Part shown: in pieces, positions 25,976-33,820 of the stretch
Layout of the letters: each line of letters starts with the position of its first letter
How positions within the stretch are numbered: the first letter of the stretch is position 1
Origin: Myxococcales bacterium
Lineage (GTDB): Bacteria; Myxococcota_A; Polyangia; Polyangiales; Ga0077539
Assembly (NCBI GenBank): GCA_013298625.1
Contig: JAAFIF010000091.1
Location: 1 to 39,150, forward strand
Reading direction: 5' to 3'
Length of the DNA stretch: 39,150 bases
The notes under the pieces: model-generated
What the model saw: the letters and a program-made list of their open reading frames with translations, nothing else
What the model was told of the DNA's origin: nothing
The model's database searches: none
Position numbers and translations under genes: made by a program

Positions 25976-25984
25976 AACCCGCGC

Positions 25985-27781
25985 TCACGGGAGCGTGAGA
26001 CCGACGCGTCCCGGCGTGAGCGAACAAAGATCAATCTCGCAGCCTTCGGGGAGCCCCGCGAGGTCCGCCTGCGCGAGCCACGTCGTGCCAGGCCCCTCGT
26101 CGTCGGTCGTCGAAACGCTGAGTCGGCGGAGGTTCGGCACGTTCTTCAATGTCAGCGAGCGAAGGTGCGCGAGGTTTTGAATGGCCAGCGTCTCGAGCGT
26201 CCGATGGCCGACCGCGCAGGTGACATCGACGCGAAGGGCTTCGAGCGCGGCGAGCTGACCGTAGCCAAACGGATTGTTCCAAAGGTAGAGTTCGCGCAGC
26301 GCGGGGAGATGGCTCTGCGGCTCGCCGTCGAAGATCGACTTGCACACACGTTCGCTGAAATCGCCGTACAGCCAAAACGCGTCGGTGTTGAACGGCGCGG
26401 TCGCACCCTCGGCCGGGTTTGTCTCACAGTTGTCGAGCTCGAGGCGGCGGAGCGCGGGCGCGTCGAACGCCCATGTTTTCAATTGGTGAAAGTGCGTGAA
26501 GCGCGCGGACTCGAGCGACTGGCTGCGCAGCGTCAATCGATCCATCGCCGGATTGCTGCCGTTGATCAGCGTGAGGTGCGCGAGCGCGGGCAACGCGCGA
26601 AGCAGCGCGTCCAGGCCGTCGCTGGTCAGGGCTCGAGCGTGAAAGACATTCACGCTGCGCGCCGCGGGGAAGTGAGCGAACAGCGCCGGTTGCTCGAGCA
26701 AAAACGAGTGAATCTCCCCGCGGAGCGAGACGCCCTCGAGCGTCGCCATCTCCTCGAGCGTCGCGAGCAGATGCGCAGGACGGTCCACGACGGTGAGCCA
26801 GCTCAAGGGGTCGAGCTTGAATCCGAGCCCACGAATGGCGCACATCCGCGCGAAGTCTTCGGCGCGCTCGGCTGCGGTGCCGCCGCCGTCGTACGCGTAG
26901 CGGCGCGCCACCGTCAGCGCGGGCAGCGTGGACAGCGACGGGTCCCGACGAGCCGCCAGGCACTCCGCGATCGACAGCGCGAGCGGCCACGGATCGCCGG
27001 TCGACAGCGTCACGGACGTCAGCGTGTTCGCGGCGCCAGCGATCAGCGCCACGAGTGACGGCGTGTCGAAGCTGGTTCGATCGTCGTGCCTCTGTTGGAG
27101 CGAGAGCGTCTCGAGCGAGGGCAACGTGCCGGACAAGCGCAAGCACACCGGCACCGCGCGACGACGAAGCGCGACGGACAGCGATCGGAGCGACGGGCTG
27201 TCGAACGTGGCCACGAGCTTCGCTTTCGGATCGAACTCACACGTAAACGACCGCAGGCTCGGCAAGCGGGTGAGCGCCACGCTCGGCTCGTCGATGACGC
27301 CGACAGTGAGCTCGCTCAGCCGTGCCAACGCGCCCACCGCGCGAAGCACCTCGGCGAGCCCATCCCGTCGAAGATCGCGAAGCACCAGCGCTTCGAGCGT
27401 GTCCGCGAAGCGCGCAGGACGTGCCGGAGGCTCGGTCGCGCCCCACTCGCGCGCAAACGCACAGTCGAACTTCGTGAGCCCCGCGTCCCACCACGGAACA
27501 AGCGCGTCCGCGAGCGTGGGTCGCGCGCTCACGCCGTCGCTCTTCCACGCGATCGTCAGCGATTCGACCGACGGAAACAGCTTGGGCAGCCGCGCCAACA
27601 GCGCTGCGGTCCACGTGAGCTCGGGCAGCACGAGCGTGCGCACCGACGGGATCGCAGCGTCCTGCGCAAGGGCGCAACGCCACGCGTCTACTGGCCACTC
27701 GGTGTCGTCCAACAACGCCTCGACCGCGTTGCTCTCACGGAGCTGATCCAACGCAAGGGAGATGGTGTCCTCTGTGCTCAT
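25985..27781 (-). CDS. Leucine-rich-repeat-like protein
   Basis: 598 residues from ATG 27781 (MSTEDTISLALDQLRESNAV). Irregular leucine-rich repeats with about 22-30 residue spacing run through most of the chain: TLEALVLRDLRRDGLAEVLR, LARLSELTVGVIDE, SLRSLSVALRRRAV, SLETLSLQQRHDD, ALRRLELDNCETN, TLETLAIQNLAHLRSLTLKN. No signal peptide or membrane segment is present, so it is probably a cytoplasmic binding protein. The short helical N-terminus (residues 1-45) may be a cap. A further in-frame start 78 bases upstream is less likely because those residues are Arg/Pro-rich. Partner unknown. Confidence 0.75.
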   Translation of the reverse strand: MSTEDTISLALDQLRESNAVEALLDDTEWPVDAWRCALAQDAAIPSVRTLVLPELTWTAALLARLPKLFPSVESLTIAWKSDGVSARPTLADALVPWWDAGLTKFDCAFAREWGATEPPARPARFADTLEALVLRDLRRDGLAEVLRAVGALARLSELTVGVIDEPSVALTRLPSLRSFTCEFDPKAKLVATFDSPSLRSLSVALRRRAVPVCLRLSGTLPSLETLSLQQRHDDRTSFDTPSLVALIAGAANTLTSVTLSTGDPWPLALSIAECLAARRDPSLSTLPALTVARRYAYDGGGTAAERAEDFARMCAIRGLGFKLDPLSWLTVVDRPAHLLATLEEMATLEGVSLRGEIHSFLLEQPALFAHFPAARSVNVFHARALTSDGLDALLRALPALAHLTLINGSNPAMDRLTLRSQSLESARFTHFHQLKTWAFDAPALRRLELDNCETNPAEGATAPFNTDAFWLYGDFSERVCKSIFDGEPQSHLPALRELYLWNNPFGYGQLAALEALRVDVTCAVGHRTLETLAIQNLAHLRSLTLKNVPNLRRLSVSTTDDEGPGTTWLAQADLAGLPEGCEIDLCSLTPGRVGLTLP

Positions 27782-28027
27782 CGCTCGGAAGAGTACGAGT
27801 TTTGCGCCGCGGTCTGACTGCAAAGAACTGCACCGCGGGGGTGCTGCTCTCCTTGGCAACTCGAAGAAAGGTCGCCTCTGCGCAGCGCCTACGCACTGCG
27901 CGAAGGATCGAGCGGATCGGCGCCAACGCCTCGAGCAGCATCACAGCCCGTGCGGTCGTCTACGGCATTGCCGATCCGTGACGGGTCCTCGATCGTGGGC
28001 AAGGGGCGCTCTGGCAACACAAACAGA

Positions 28028-28648
28028 TCAACGCTTGTGTTTGCGCTTCGCAGAGGCACGCGGCAGCTCTGTGGGTTTCGTCGACGGGAGATCTTCACGC
28101 GAGAGCAGCGCGGTCACTTTGTACAAGTTGTTGCCCTCCTTCGCCGGCGGCTGTCGCGCGGTGGCCTCCCCATCATGCTCGGCGAACTCGAACGAAGTAT
28201 AGTTCGGTAGATGACCGGCGGGCGCCTCGAGCGTGTACGTTCGCGCGTTGTGCCAGCTACTCGAATCTCTCCAGCCGACACGCTCTCCGAAGCGCTGGTG
28301 CGTCTGCGAGTCGAAGGGCGTCGCCGTGCTTTCACACGCACGAAAAATGTACTTTTGGACGGAGAATCCAAAGCGACCGCCGCTGTACTTTACCCACAGT
28401 TGATCGATCGTCCGCAGATCCACGGGAGGAAAGCGCGAGAGCGCGTTCGGCTCGAGATCGCCGTTGGCGACTCTTCGCATCAGCGCCAACGTTTCGCGGT
28501 CTGCCTCGCGCCAATTGTGTGACTGGAGCAAGTCCCTCAACGGCGTGTAGTCGACGCCCTCTGTGGAGGCGAGATCATCGTCGCCTGCAGCGCTGGTTGC
28601 GATGTTTGGGTGGGCTGTGGGTGCCAACGACACTTGCTTTCTCTTCAT
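28028..28648 (-). CDS. GUN4-domain protein
   Basis: 206 residues from ATG 28648 (MKRKQVSLAPTAHPN). Residues about 33-145 match the GUN4 domain: YTPLRDLLQSHNWREADRET then LALMRRVA, DLRTIDQLWVKYSGGRFGFS then VQKYIF, and FGERVGWRDSSSW. In phototrophs GUN4 binds porphyrins and activates Mg-chelatase; outside phototrophs it occurs in proteins of unknown, possibly signalling, role. The C-terminal 40 residues are charged and end ASAKRKHKR. The open frame continues about 130 codons upstream of 28648, but that part is repeat-derived and Arg-rich. No chlorophyll or heme genes lie nearby. Confidence 0.85.
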   Translation of the reverse strand: MKRKQVSLAPTAHPNIATSAAGDDDLASTEGVDYTPLRDLLQSHNWREADRETLALMRRVANGDLEPNALSRFPPVDLRTIDQLWVKYSGGRFGFSVQKYIFRACESTATPFDSQTHQRFGERVGWRDSSSWHNARTYTLEAPAGHLPNYTSFEFAEHDGEATARQPPAKEGNNLYKVTALLSREDLPSTKPTELPRASAKRKHKR

Positions 28649-28890
28649 GGTCGGGGTGCCCTGCGGCTGACCGGCGCGTGGTGTGCCGGGATTGATCGGT
28701 GGAGAACGAAGCCTGCGTTTGTCGTGTGCGAGACGGCCATCGTAGCAGCCGCCGCGACAACGTCGCACGCCGTCGCGTTGCACCATCCCACCCGCGCGTT
28801 CGATGCGAGCGCGCCACGCACGCGCAGGTGGCGTGCTCTCATCTCGCAGCTGCGTCTCGACGTAGAACTTGGGCAACGATGAGTTCCTCA

Positions 28891-28910
28891 GCCCAGGCTG
28901 TTGCCTGGGC
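28891..28910. repeat. 8-bp hairpin
   Basis: Arms GCCCAGGC (28891-28898) and GCCTGGGC (28903-28910) around loop TGTT. It immediately follows the partial repeat copy at 28861-28883. Confidence 0.5.
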
Positions 28911-28930
28911 GCACGTTGGCTGTGCCACGC

Positions 28931-28998
28931 GCAAGCGCGCCATCTTGATGGCGCGCGGAGGTCACGCGTGCGGCGCGCCATCAAGATGGCGCGCTTGC
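28931..28998. repeat. 26-bp perfect inverted repeat of two nested hairpins
   Basis: The 26-base arms 28931-28956 and 28973-28998 are exact reverse complements (one further pair extends the stem), with a 16-base spacer. Each arm contains its own palindrome, GCGCGCCATC-TT-GATGGCGCGC in the left arm (28935-28956) and its TT-to-AA counterpart on the right. The DNA can therefore fold as one long stem or as two short hairpins, like a REP/BIME unit or a cruciform. Confidence 0.75.
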
Positions 28999-29069
28999 GT
29001 GCGGCAGAGCCGACAAGCGCTCGGGCACGAGGCCCGAGCTGAGGCACGTGAGCGTGAGCGCGATGGGCG

Positions 29070-29363
29070 CTAGAGCCTGAAGAGGTGCTGGTGTTTCAGC
29101 GGGAGAAAACCGGTAACCGTGCGGGCGCTGATGCCCGGCCCCTTGGGCTGCGGGCCCTTTTGCCTGTGATTTTTCAGGTAGAATTCGGGTAGCCATGAGC
29201 CCTTGGGCTGCGGGCCCCTTCGTCGCTGTTTCTCCACGCAAAACTTGGGCAACGATGAGCTCGCATCATCGGACCGTCGTCGAGCGCCCCGCCTCCGAGC
29301 AGCGACCGTCGTCGGTGAGCCCGGTACGTGCGAATCGACACCATCGAATCGCACCAACCGCAA
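29070..29363 (-). CDS. Possible small protein with two 20-residue repeats (doubtful)
   Basis: A 97-codon open frame. Its middle consists of two 20-residue units encoded by the 60-bp tandem repeat: one with SLPKFCVEKQ and one with WLPEFYLKNH, each ending GPQPKG. Differences between units are mostly conservative (K/E, V/L, R/Q), which hints at past selection on protein. The N-terminal 35 residues have shadow-like composition, and no start signal is evident. It may instead be purely repeat DNA. Confidence 0.3.
   Translation of the reverse strand: MRLVRFDGVDSHVPGSPTTVAARRRGARRRSDDASSSLPKFCVEKQRRRGPQPKGSWLPEFYLKNHRQKGPQPKGPGISARTVTGFLPLKHQHLFRL
29140..29259. repeat. Two 60-bp tandem repeat units
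   Basis: Units 29140-29199 and 29200-29259 are each exactly 60 bases. Both begin CCCTTGGGCTGCGGGCCC and end in variants of AACTTGGGCAACGATGAG. A third copy of the ending lies at 28861-28883. On the minus strand the unit is exactly 20 codons. Confidence 0.75.
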
Positions 29364-29512
29364 TCACACCGCTTCGACCAGCGTGTCGATCGGTATCCAC
29401 TGTGTCTCGATTGCGTCGATCGTCGCGCCGCGCGCGGCGCCCGTTCACGAGAACGCTCGCTGAACGGCGGATCATCGCTTCGGCACGCTCCTGGCTACGG
29501 TGTGCGAACGCC

Positions 29513-30682
29513 ATGCAACACCCTGCCGCGTTCGCCGTCCTGTCGCTCGCGTGCCTCTGGAACGCGTCGGCCGCCCTCTCGCTCGTCGCGATCTCCCGCC
29601 CGCGTCGCCCGTGCGCGGGCGAGCCCGAGGGCGTCACGGTGCTCAAGCCCCTCTGCGGGATCGACACGAATCTGCGTGAGAATCTACGCTCTTTCTTCAC
29701 GCAGGATCACCCGCGGTTCGAGCTCTTGTTCGGCGTCGAGGGCGAAGACGACCCTGCGATCGCGATCGTGCGCGAGCTGATCGCCGAGCACCCCGAGGTG
29801 AGCGCGTCGCTGGTGATTCACAGAGGCGGGCGCGGGATCAACCCGAAGGTCTCGAACCTGCGCGCGACGATCGAGCGCCACGCGCCGCGCTACGACCTGC
29901 TGCTGATCTCCGACTCGAACGCGAGCGTGACGCCGTCGTACGTGCGCGACATGGAGTCCACGATGCGTGCGACCGGCGCGGGGCTGGTCACGAGCGTCGT
30001 GTGCGCCGAGGGCGCGCAGACCCTGGGCGCAGCGCTCGACAACGCAGCGATGAACAGCGACGTCGCGCCGGGCATCGCGCTGTTGAACGTCACGCGATTG
30101 CACGCCGCTGTCCTGGGAAAATCCATGCTCTTTCGTCACAGCGTCCTCGAGCGCCTCGGCGGCTTCGAGAGCGTGGCGTCGCTGCTCGCGGAGGACTACG
30201 TGCTCGGTCGCATGTTCGCTGAAGCGGGCTACGGCGTCGCGGTCGCGCGCGAGGTGGTGCGAACGCCTTCGGCGCGGACCACGGTGAGGGGCTTCTTTCA
30301 GCGGCACGTGCGTTGGGCGGCGATGCGCTGGCGGTTGGCGCCGACCGCGGCGCTGGCCGAGCCCCTGACGAGACCGCTCGCGGCGACGCTCGTGGCGATC
30401 GCGTTGGGCATGCCGCCGTCCATCGCGATCGGGTGGGGACTGTCGCTAATGATCGTTCGTGACGCCGTCTTTCACGGGCTGACGCGAGGCCGTCGCGAGC
30501 TGATCGGCGCGCTGCTCACCGCTCCGCTTCGCGAGGTCGCTGCGGTGATGATCGCCGTGGCTGCGCCGTTCGCGCGCGACGTATGCTGGCGAGGAAAGCG
30601 GGTGCGACTCTCGGCCGGAACGCGTCTGTATCTTCGCGCTCCGGACGCGGGCGAACGGTCTCGGCGTCGCTCGCCCGCATAG
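29513..30682 (+). CDS. GT21-type lipid glycosyltransferase (ceramide glucosyltransferase/HpnI-like)
   Basis: 389 residues from ATG 29513. An N-terminal membrane helix (AFAVLSLACLWNASAALSLV) is followed by the GT-A domain: VTVLKPLCGIDTNLRENLRS near residue 44, GVEGEDDPA near 75, LLISDSNASVTPSYVRDM near 133 and LAEDYVLGR near 227. The product-binding motif (Q/R)xxRW is present as QRHVRW near residue 263. Two or three C-terminal hydrophobic helices follow. This layout is that of GT21 enzymes, which transfer a sugar from UDP-sugar to ceramide, or of HpnI, which acts on hopanoids. Sphingolipid glycosylation is plausible in this lineage. No neighbouring lipid genes support a choice between acceptors. 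Confidence 0.87.
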   Translation: MQHPAAFAVLSLACLWNASAALSLVAISRPRRPCAGEPEGVTVLKPLCGIDTNLRENLRSFFTQDHPRFELLFGVEGEDDPAIAIVRELIAEHPEVSASLVIHRGGRGINPKVSNLRATIERHAPRYDLLLISDSNASVTPSYVRDMESTMRATGAGLVTSVVCAEGAQTLGAALDNAAMNSDVAPGIALLNVTRLHAAVLGKSMLFRHSVLERLGGFESVASLLAEDYVLGRMFAEAGYGVAVAREVVRTPSARTTVRGFFQRHVRWAAMRWRLAPTAALAEPLTRPLAATLVAIALGMPPSIAIGWGLSLMIVRDAVFHGLTRGRRELIGALLTAPLREVAAVMIAVAAPFARDVCWRGKRVRLSAGTRLYLRAPDAGERSRRRSPA

Positions 30683-30720
30683 CGACATCCCTGCGCACCG
30701 CGGCGGTGGGCCGACGAAAC

Positions 30721-33678
30721 TCACAGCTGCACGTCCACCGGCGTGCTCGACGAGAACGTCACGCCGAGCTGCGAAGCGCTGTTGTCGCCCCAGCAGCGCA
30801 CCGTTCCATCCGTGGCGACCGCGCACGTGTGGCTCGTCCCAGCGGACACCCATCGAGACGCTGGCAGCAGCAGGGGGGCGGTGGCCGTGAACATCGCGGC
30901 GGGAGTCGCGCCGAGCATCGAGCCGTTGTTTCCGCCCCAGCACCGCACGTCGCCAGCGCCGACCCGCGCGCACGCGTGGTTGACGCCAATCGAAATCTGC
31001 GTCGCTCGATCAATGCTCGGAACCGCCGCAAACATGTGCCGATTCGTGATGCTCCCGTCGCCGAGCTGCCCTGCGCCGTTGTTGCCCCAACACGCGACAG
31101 TGCCGTCGCGCCGACGCGCGCAACTGAAGCCTGCGCCCGATTCGATTTCGACCGCGTCGCTCAATCCCGCGACGGTGCGGTGCGTCTGCCATCCTCCGCT
31201 GAACGCAGGCTCGCCGAGCTGTCCGGAGGAGTTGCTGCCCACGCAGTACGCTTGCCCCATCGCGTCGATCGCACACGAGTGCGTCGCGCCTGCGCCGATG
31301 CCGACGACCCCAAACGCCGCTGCGTACGATCCGGGAGCGAAGCGTCGACCGGTGGGCGCTGGGCCGGAGCACTGGTCCTCGATGCAGTAGCCCCAGGCGA
31401 GCGCCGTGGTGCCGTTCCACGTGGTGACGTGGCGCTCGATCGAGATGCCCGTTTGGCCTGTGACGCCAGCGACGTCGAGCGGGCTCATCGAGAAGTCACC
31501 TTCGCGACCGTTCGCGAGCTGTCCGGTGCCGTTGTTGCCCCAACACGCGACGGTCCCGTTCGTTCGCAGCGCGCACGCTGTCTGGTCGAACACGTCCATC
31601 GTGCGAACGCTGTTCAAGCCGGGCACCAAGCGCGGCGTCAACGACGGCACCACTGTCCCGTCGCCGAGCTGCCCCGCGGCGTTCGCGCCCCAACAGCGCA
31701 CGGTCCCCGCGCTCGACACCGCGCAGGTGAAGTTCGCGCCCGCGTGAACGGACACCGCGTCGTTGATCGAAGGCACCGGCGGAAGCTCTGCGGTCCGCGA
31801 GGAGAATCCCTGCCCGAGCTGCCCTGCTGCGTTGTTGCCCCAGCACGTGACGCCGCCCGATCGACGCGCGGCGCACGTCACCGTTTGCCCCGCGGCGATC
31901 GCGATCGCGTCGGCGAGTCCAGCGACCACCAGCGGAGCATCGCTCGAGGCGACCGCGGTCCCCGCGCCGAGCGCCCCGTTGGTGTTGCTTCCCCAACACC
32001 ACACGGCGCCTGCCATCGAGAGCGCGCACGCGTGGTTTCCTCCAGCGGCGACCTGCGTGATCGTCGGGAGCCCTGGGATGACGCCCGGCGTCGGCGAGTT
32101 GGCCCCGACAGGGCCTCGCCCGAGCTGCCCCGTCGCGTTGCCGCCCCACGAGTACACCTGGCCGGTCGCGCTCAGCGCGATGGTGAACCCTGCGCCCCCG
32201 CCAGTGGAGCTCGCCACGGCCATCGCGGGCGGCATCCCGACGAGCGTCGGCGTCGCGGAGGTCATCGTCGCGAGCGGAAGTCCGAGCTGCCCTGCGCTGT
32301 TGCTTCCCCAGCACAAGACCGCGCCGTCCGTGCGCGTCGCGCACGTGTGCGAGAACCCCGCAGAGACCTGCTGCACCGTCGAGAGACCGACGACCGTCGT
32401 CGGGGACAGCCGATCCATGGTGGTTCCGTCGCCCACCTGGCCGCTGGTGTTGCGTCCCCAACATGACGCAGCGCCCGCGCGCCACGCACAAGCGGTCGCG
32501 CCGCCGACGGTGACCCCTGTCTGCATCGTGAGCGTGCCTGCGCGGACGGGCACGTTGCTCGAGGTCATCGCGCCGTTTCCGAGCTGCCCCGCGGTGCCTC
32601 CGCCCCAGCAGTAGACCTCTCCCGTCGCGTCGCGCAGGGCGCAGCTCGTGGTGAGCTCCGTGTCGAGCGCGACGACGCTGCCGAGCATGGACACGGGGGC
32701 GCCAGGACGTGCGCTCGCGACGTTGTCGCCCGTGCCGCGATCGCCCGATTGGTTGTCGCCCCAGCAGCGAACGGTGGCAGGCGAGCCGAAGCCAGCACAG
32801 ACGACAGAGCGGCCGACGCCGAGCAGCGAGCTCGTCTGGCACCGGCCGCCGAGACACGACCCCGCGCACGGTGTGTTGCACGCGCCGCAGTGGCGAACGT
32901 CGCGCTGCGTGTCGACGCAGTCTGCGCCGCACGCGATCGACGGCGCCGCGCACACGCGCGCGTCGGTGACATCGGTGACGTCGGTGACATCGGTGACATC
33001 GGTGACATCGGTGACATCGCGCACGTCGATCACGTCGACGCCCGTGCGTACGTCGGGCTCGACGTCGAGCGCTGTGCTGTCGATCACGTCAGCGCTGCTC
33101 GCGACGTCGATCGGCGTCACGTCGAGCTCCGAGCCCGGAACGACGTTGCCCTCGACCACCACCGGAACCACCGACGGATCGACGCACGTCGCGTCGTTTC
33201 CGCACGTGAGTCCTCGCGCCGTGCACAAGCTCGCGACCGTGCACGGGCTCACGCCCGCGGGACATCCGATCGCGGCTTCTCCGCAGCGCAACGGCAAGTG
33301 CACTCGCAAGCGCTGCGTCGCGTTGGGGACGAATCGAAACGAGCGCTCGACGGTGTAGCTCACCGCTGGCGCGAGCACGCCGCCCTGCGTCTGTGCGGCG
33401 ACGCTCACCGCGAACACCGCGCGCGCCCGGTCGTCGCGCGGTCCTCCCCGACGCGGCGCGATCGCGAACGACGCCGGCAACGCCTCCGCAGCCCGCCCCG
33501 CGCCGAACGCGAACGGGTGTTCGAGCGCCCCGCCGCTCGCGTAGGTGACGGCCACGTTGACGGTCATCTCGCGACTCGGCGGAGCGTCGGTGTCCAGGAC
33601 GATCACCGCCTGTGTCGCGCGCGACGTGCAGCCCGCAGTCACCAGCACCCATGACAGCCAGAGCGAGCGTCCAATCAT
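30721..33678 (-). CDS. RCC1-repeat lipoprotein
   Basis: 985 residues from ATG 33678 (another ATG lies nine bases upstream). The signal MIGRSLWLSWVLVTAGC has a lipobox with Cys near residue 17. Residues 20-150 are a beta domain; a spacer near residues 222-238 holds repeated Asp-Val-Thr. A Cys-rich module follows (CGADCVDTQRDVRHCGACNT). From about residue 275 to the end there are at least a dozen RCC1/BNR-type repeats with the recurring core 'CWGxNxxGQLG' preceded by 'HTCAxxxxGxVxC', probably folding as two beta propellers. Such proteins are common surface proteins in myxobacteria; the ligand is unknown. It converges on the glycosyltransferase gene. Confidence 0.88.
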   Translation of the reverse strand: MIGRSLWLSWVLVTAGCTSRATQAVIVLDTDAPPSREMTVNVAVTYASGGALEHPFAFGAGRAAEALPASFAIAPRRGGPRDDRARAVFAVSVAAQTQGGVLAPAVSYTVERSFRFVPNATQRLRVHLPLRCGEAAIGCPAGVSPCTVASLCTARGLTCGNDATCVDPSVVPVVVEGNVVPGSELDVTPIDVASSADVIDSTALDVEPDVRTGVDVIDVRDVTDVTDVTDVTDVTDVTDARVCAAPSIACGADCVDTQRDVRHCGACNTPCAGSCLGGRCQTSSLLGVGRSVVCAGFGSPATVRCWGDNQSGDRGTGDNVASARPGAPVSMLGSVVALDTELTTSCALRDATGEVYCWGGGTAGQLGNGAMTSSNVPVRAGTLTMQTGVTVGGATACAWRAGAASCWGRNTSGQVGDGTTMDRLSPTTVVGLSTVQQVSAGFSHTCATRTDGAVLCWGSNSAGQLGLPLATMTSATPTLVGMPPAMAVASSTGGGAGFTIALSATGQVYSWGGNATGQLGRGPVGANSPTPGVIPGLPTITQVAAGGNHACALSMAGAVWCWGSNTNGALGAGTAVASSDAPLVVAGLADAIAIAAGQTVTCAARRSGGVTCWGNNAAGQLGQGFSSRTAELPPVPSINDAVSVHAGANFTCAVSSAGTVRCWGANAAGQLGDGTVVPSLTPRLVPGLNSVRTMDVFDQTACALRTNGTVACWGNNGTGQLANGREGDFSMSPLDVAGVTGQTGISIERHVTTWNGTTALAWGYCIEDQCSGPAPTGRRFAPGSYAAAFGVVGIGAGATHSCAIDAMGQAYCVGSNSSGQLGEPAFSGGWQTHRTVAGLSDAVEIESGAGFSCARRRDGTVACWGNNGAGQLGDGSITNRHMFAAVPSIDRATQISIGVNHACARVGAGDVRCWGGNNGSMLGATPAAMFTATAPLLLPASRWVSAGTSHTCAVATDGTVRCWGDNSASQLGVTFSSSTPVDVQL
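32962..33015. repeat. 9-bp microrepeat inside the RCC1 gene
   Basis: Six 9-base units of (A/G)TCGGTGAC type, encoding repeated Asp-Val-Thr in the spacer of the RCC1 lipoprotein. Being a multiple of three, gain or loss of units by slippage would change spacer length without breaking the frame. Confidence 0.75.
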
Positions 33679-33820
33679 CACGCACATGGTCCACTGACCG
33701 CACCCCCACGAGCAACGATGACCGGGGACAATTGCACGGGGTCGTTGGGGCCTGTGTGGGCACGAGCCATCGCCGCACGAAGCTCTGCGGACCACAGCCT
33801 CCAGCGGTCATCGTCGCAGA

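Larger units (their letters stand above)
25485..25984. other. Intergenic region with repeats and a gene remnant
   Basis: About 500 bases between the papain-fold gene and the LRR gene. It holds a remnant on the minus strand and, near 25599-25660, a group of GGCCGGCC-type repeats. No intact gene is seen. Confidence 0.45.
28649..29512. other. Repeat-rich intergenic region upstream of the GUN4 gene
   Basis: About 860 bases without a convincing gene. It contains a hairpin (28891-28910), a large inverted repeat (28931-28998), an exact 60-bp tandem duplication (29140-29259), and a partial third copy of part of that unit (28861-28883). The last 250 bases before the glycosyltransferase gene show nothing further. 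Confidence 0.55.

Noticed and set aside
27889..28098. Small minus-strand gene overlapping the GUN4 gene end
   Set aside because: A short stretch (SVDLFVLPERPLPTIEDPSR) looks protein-like, but the start lies inside the GUN4 gene in another frame and nothing else supports it.
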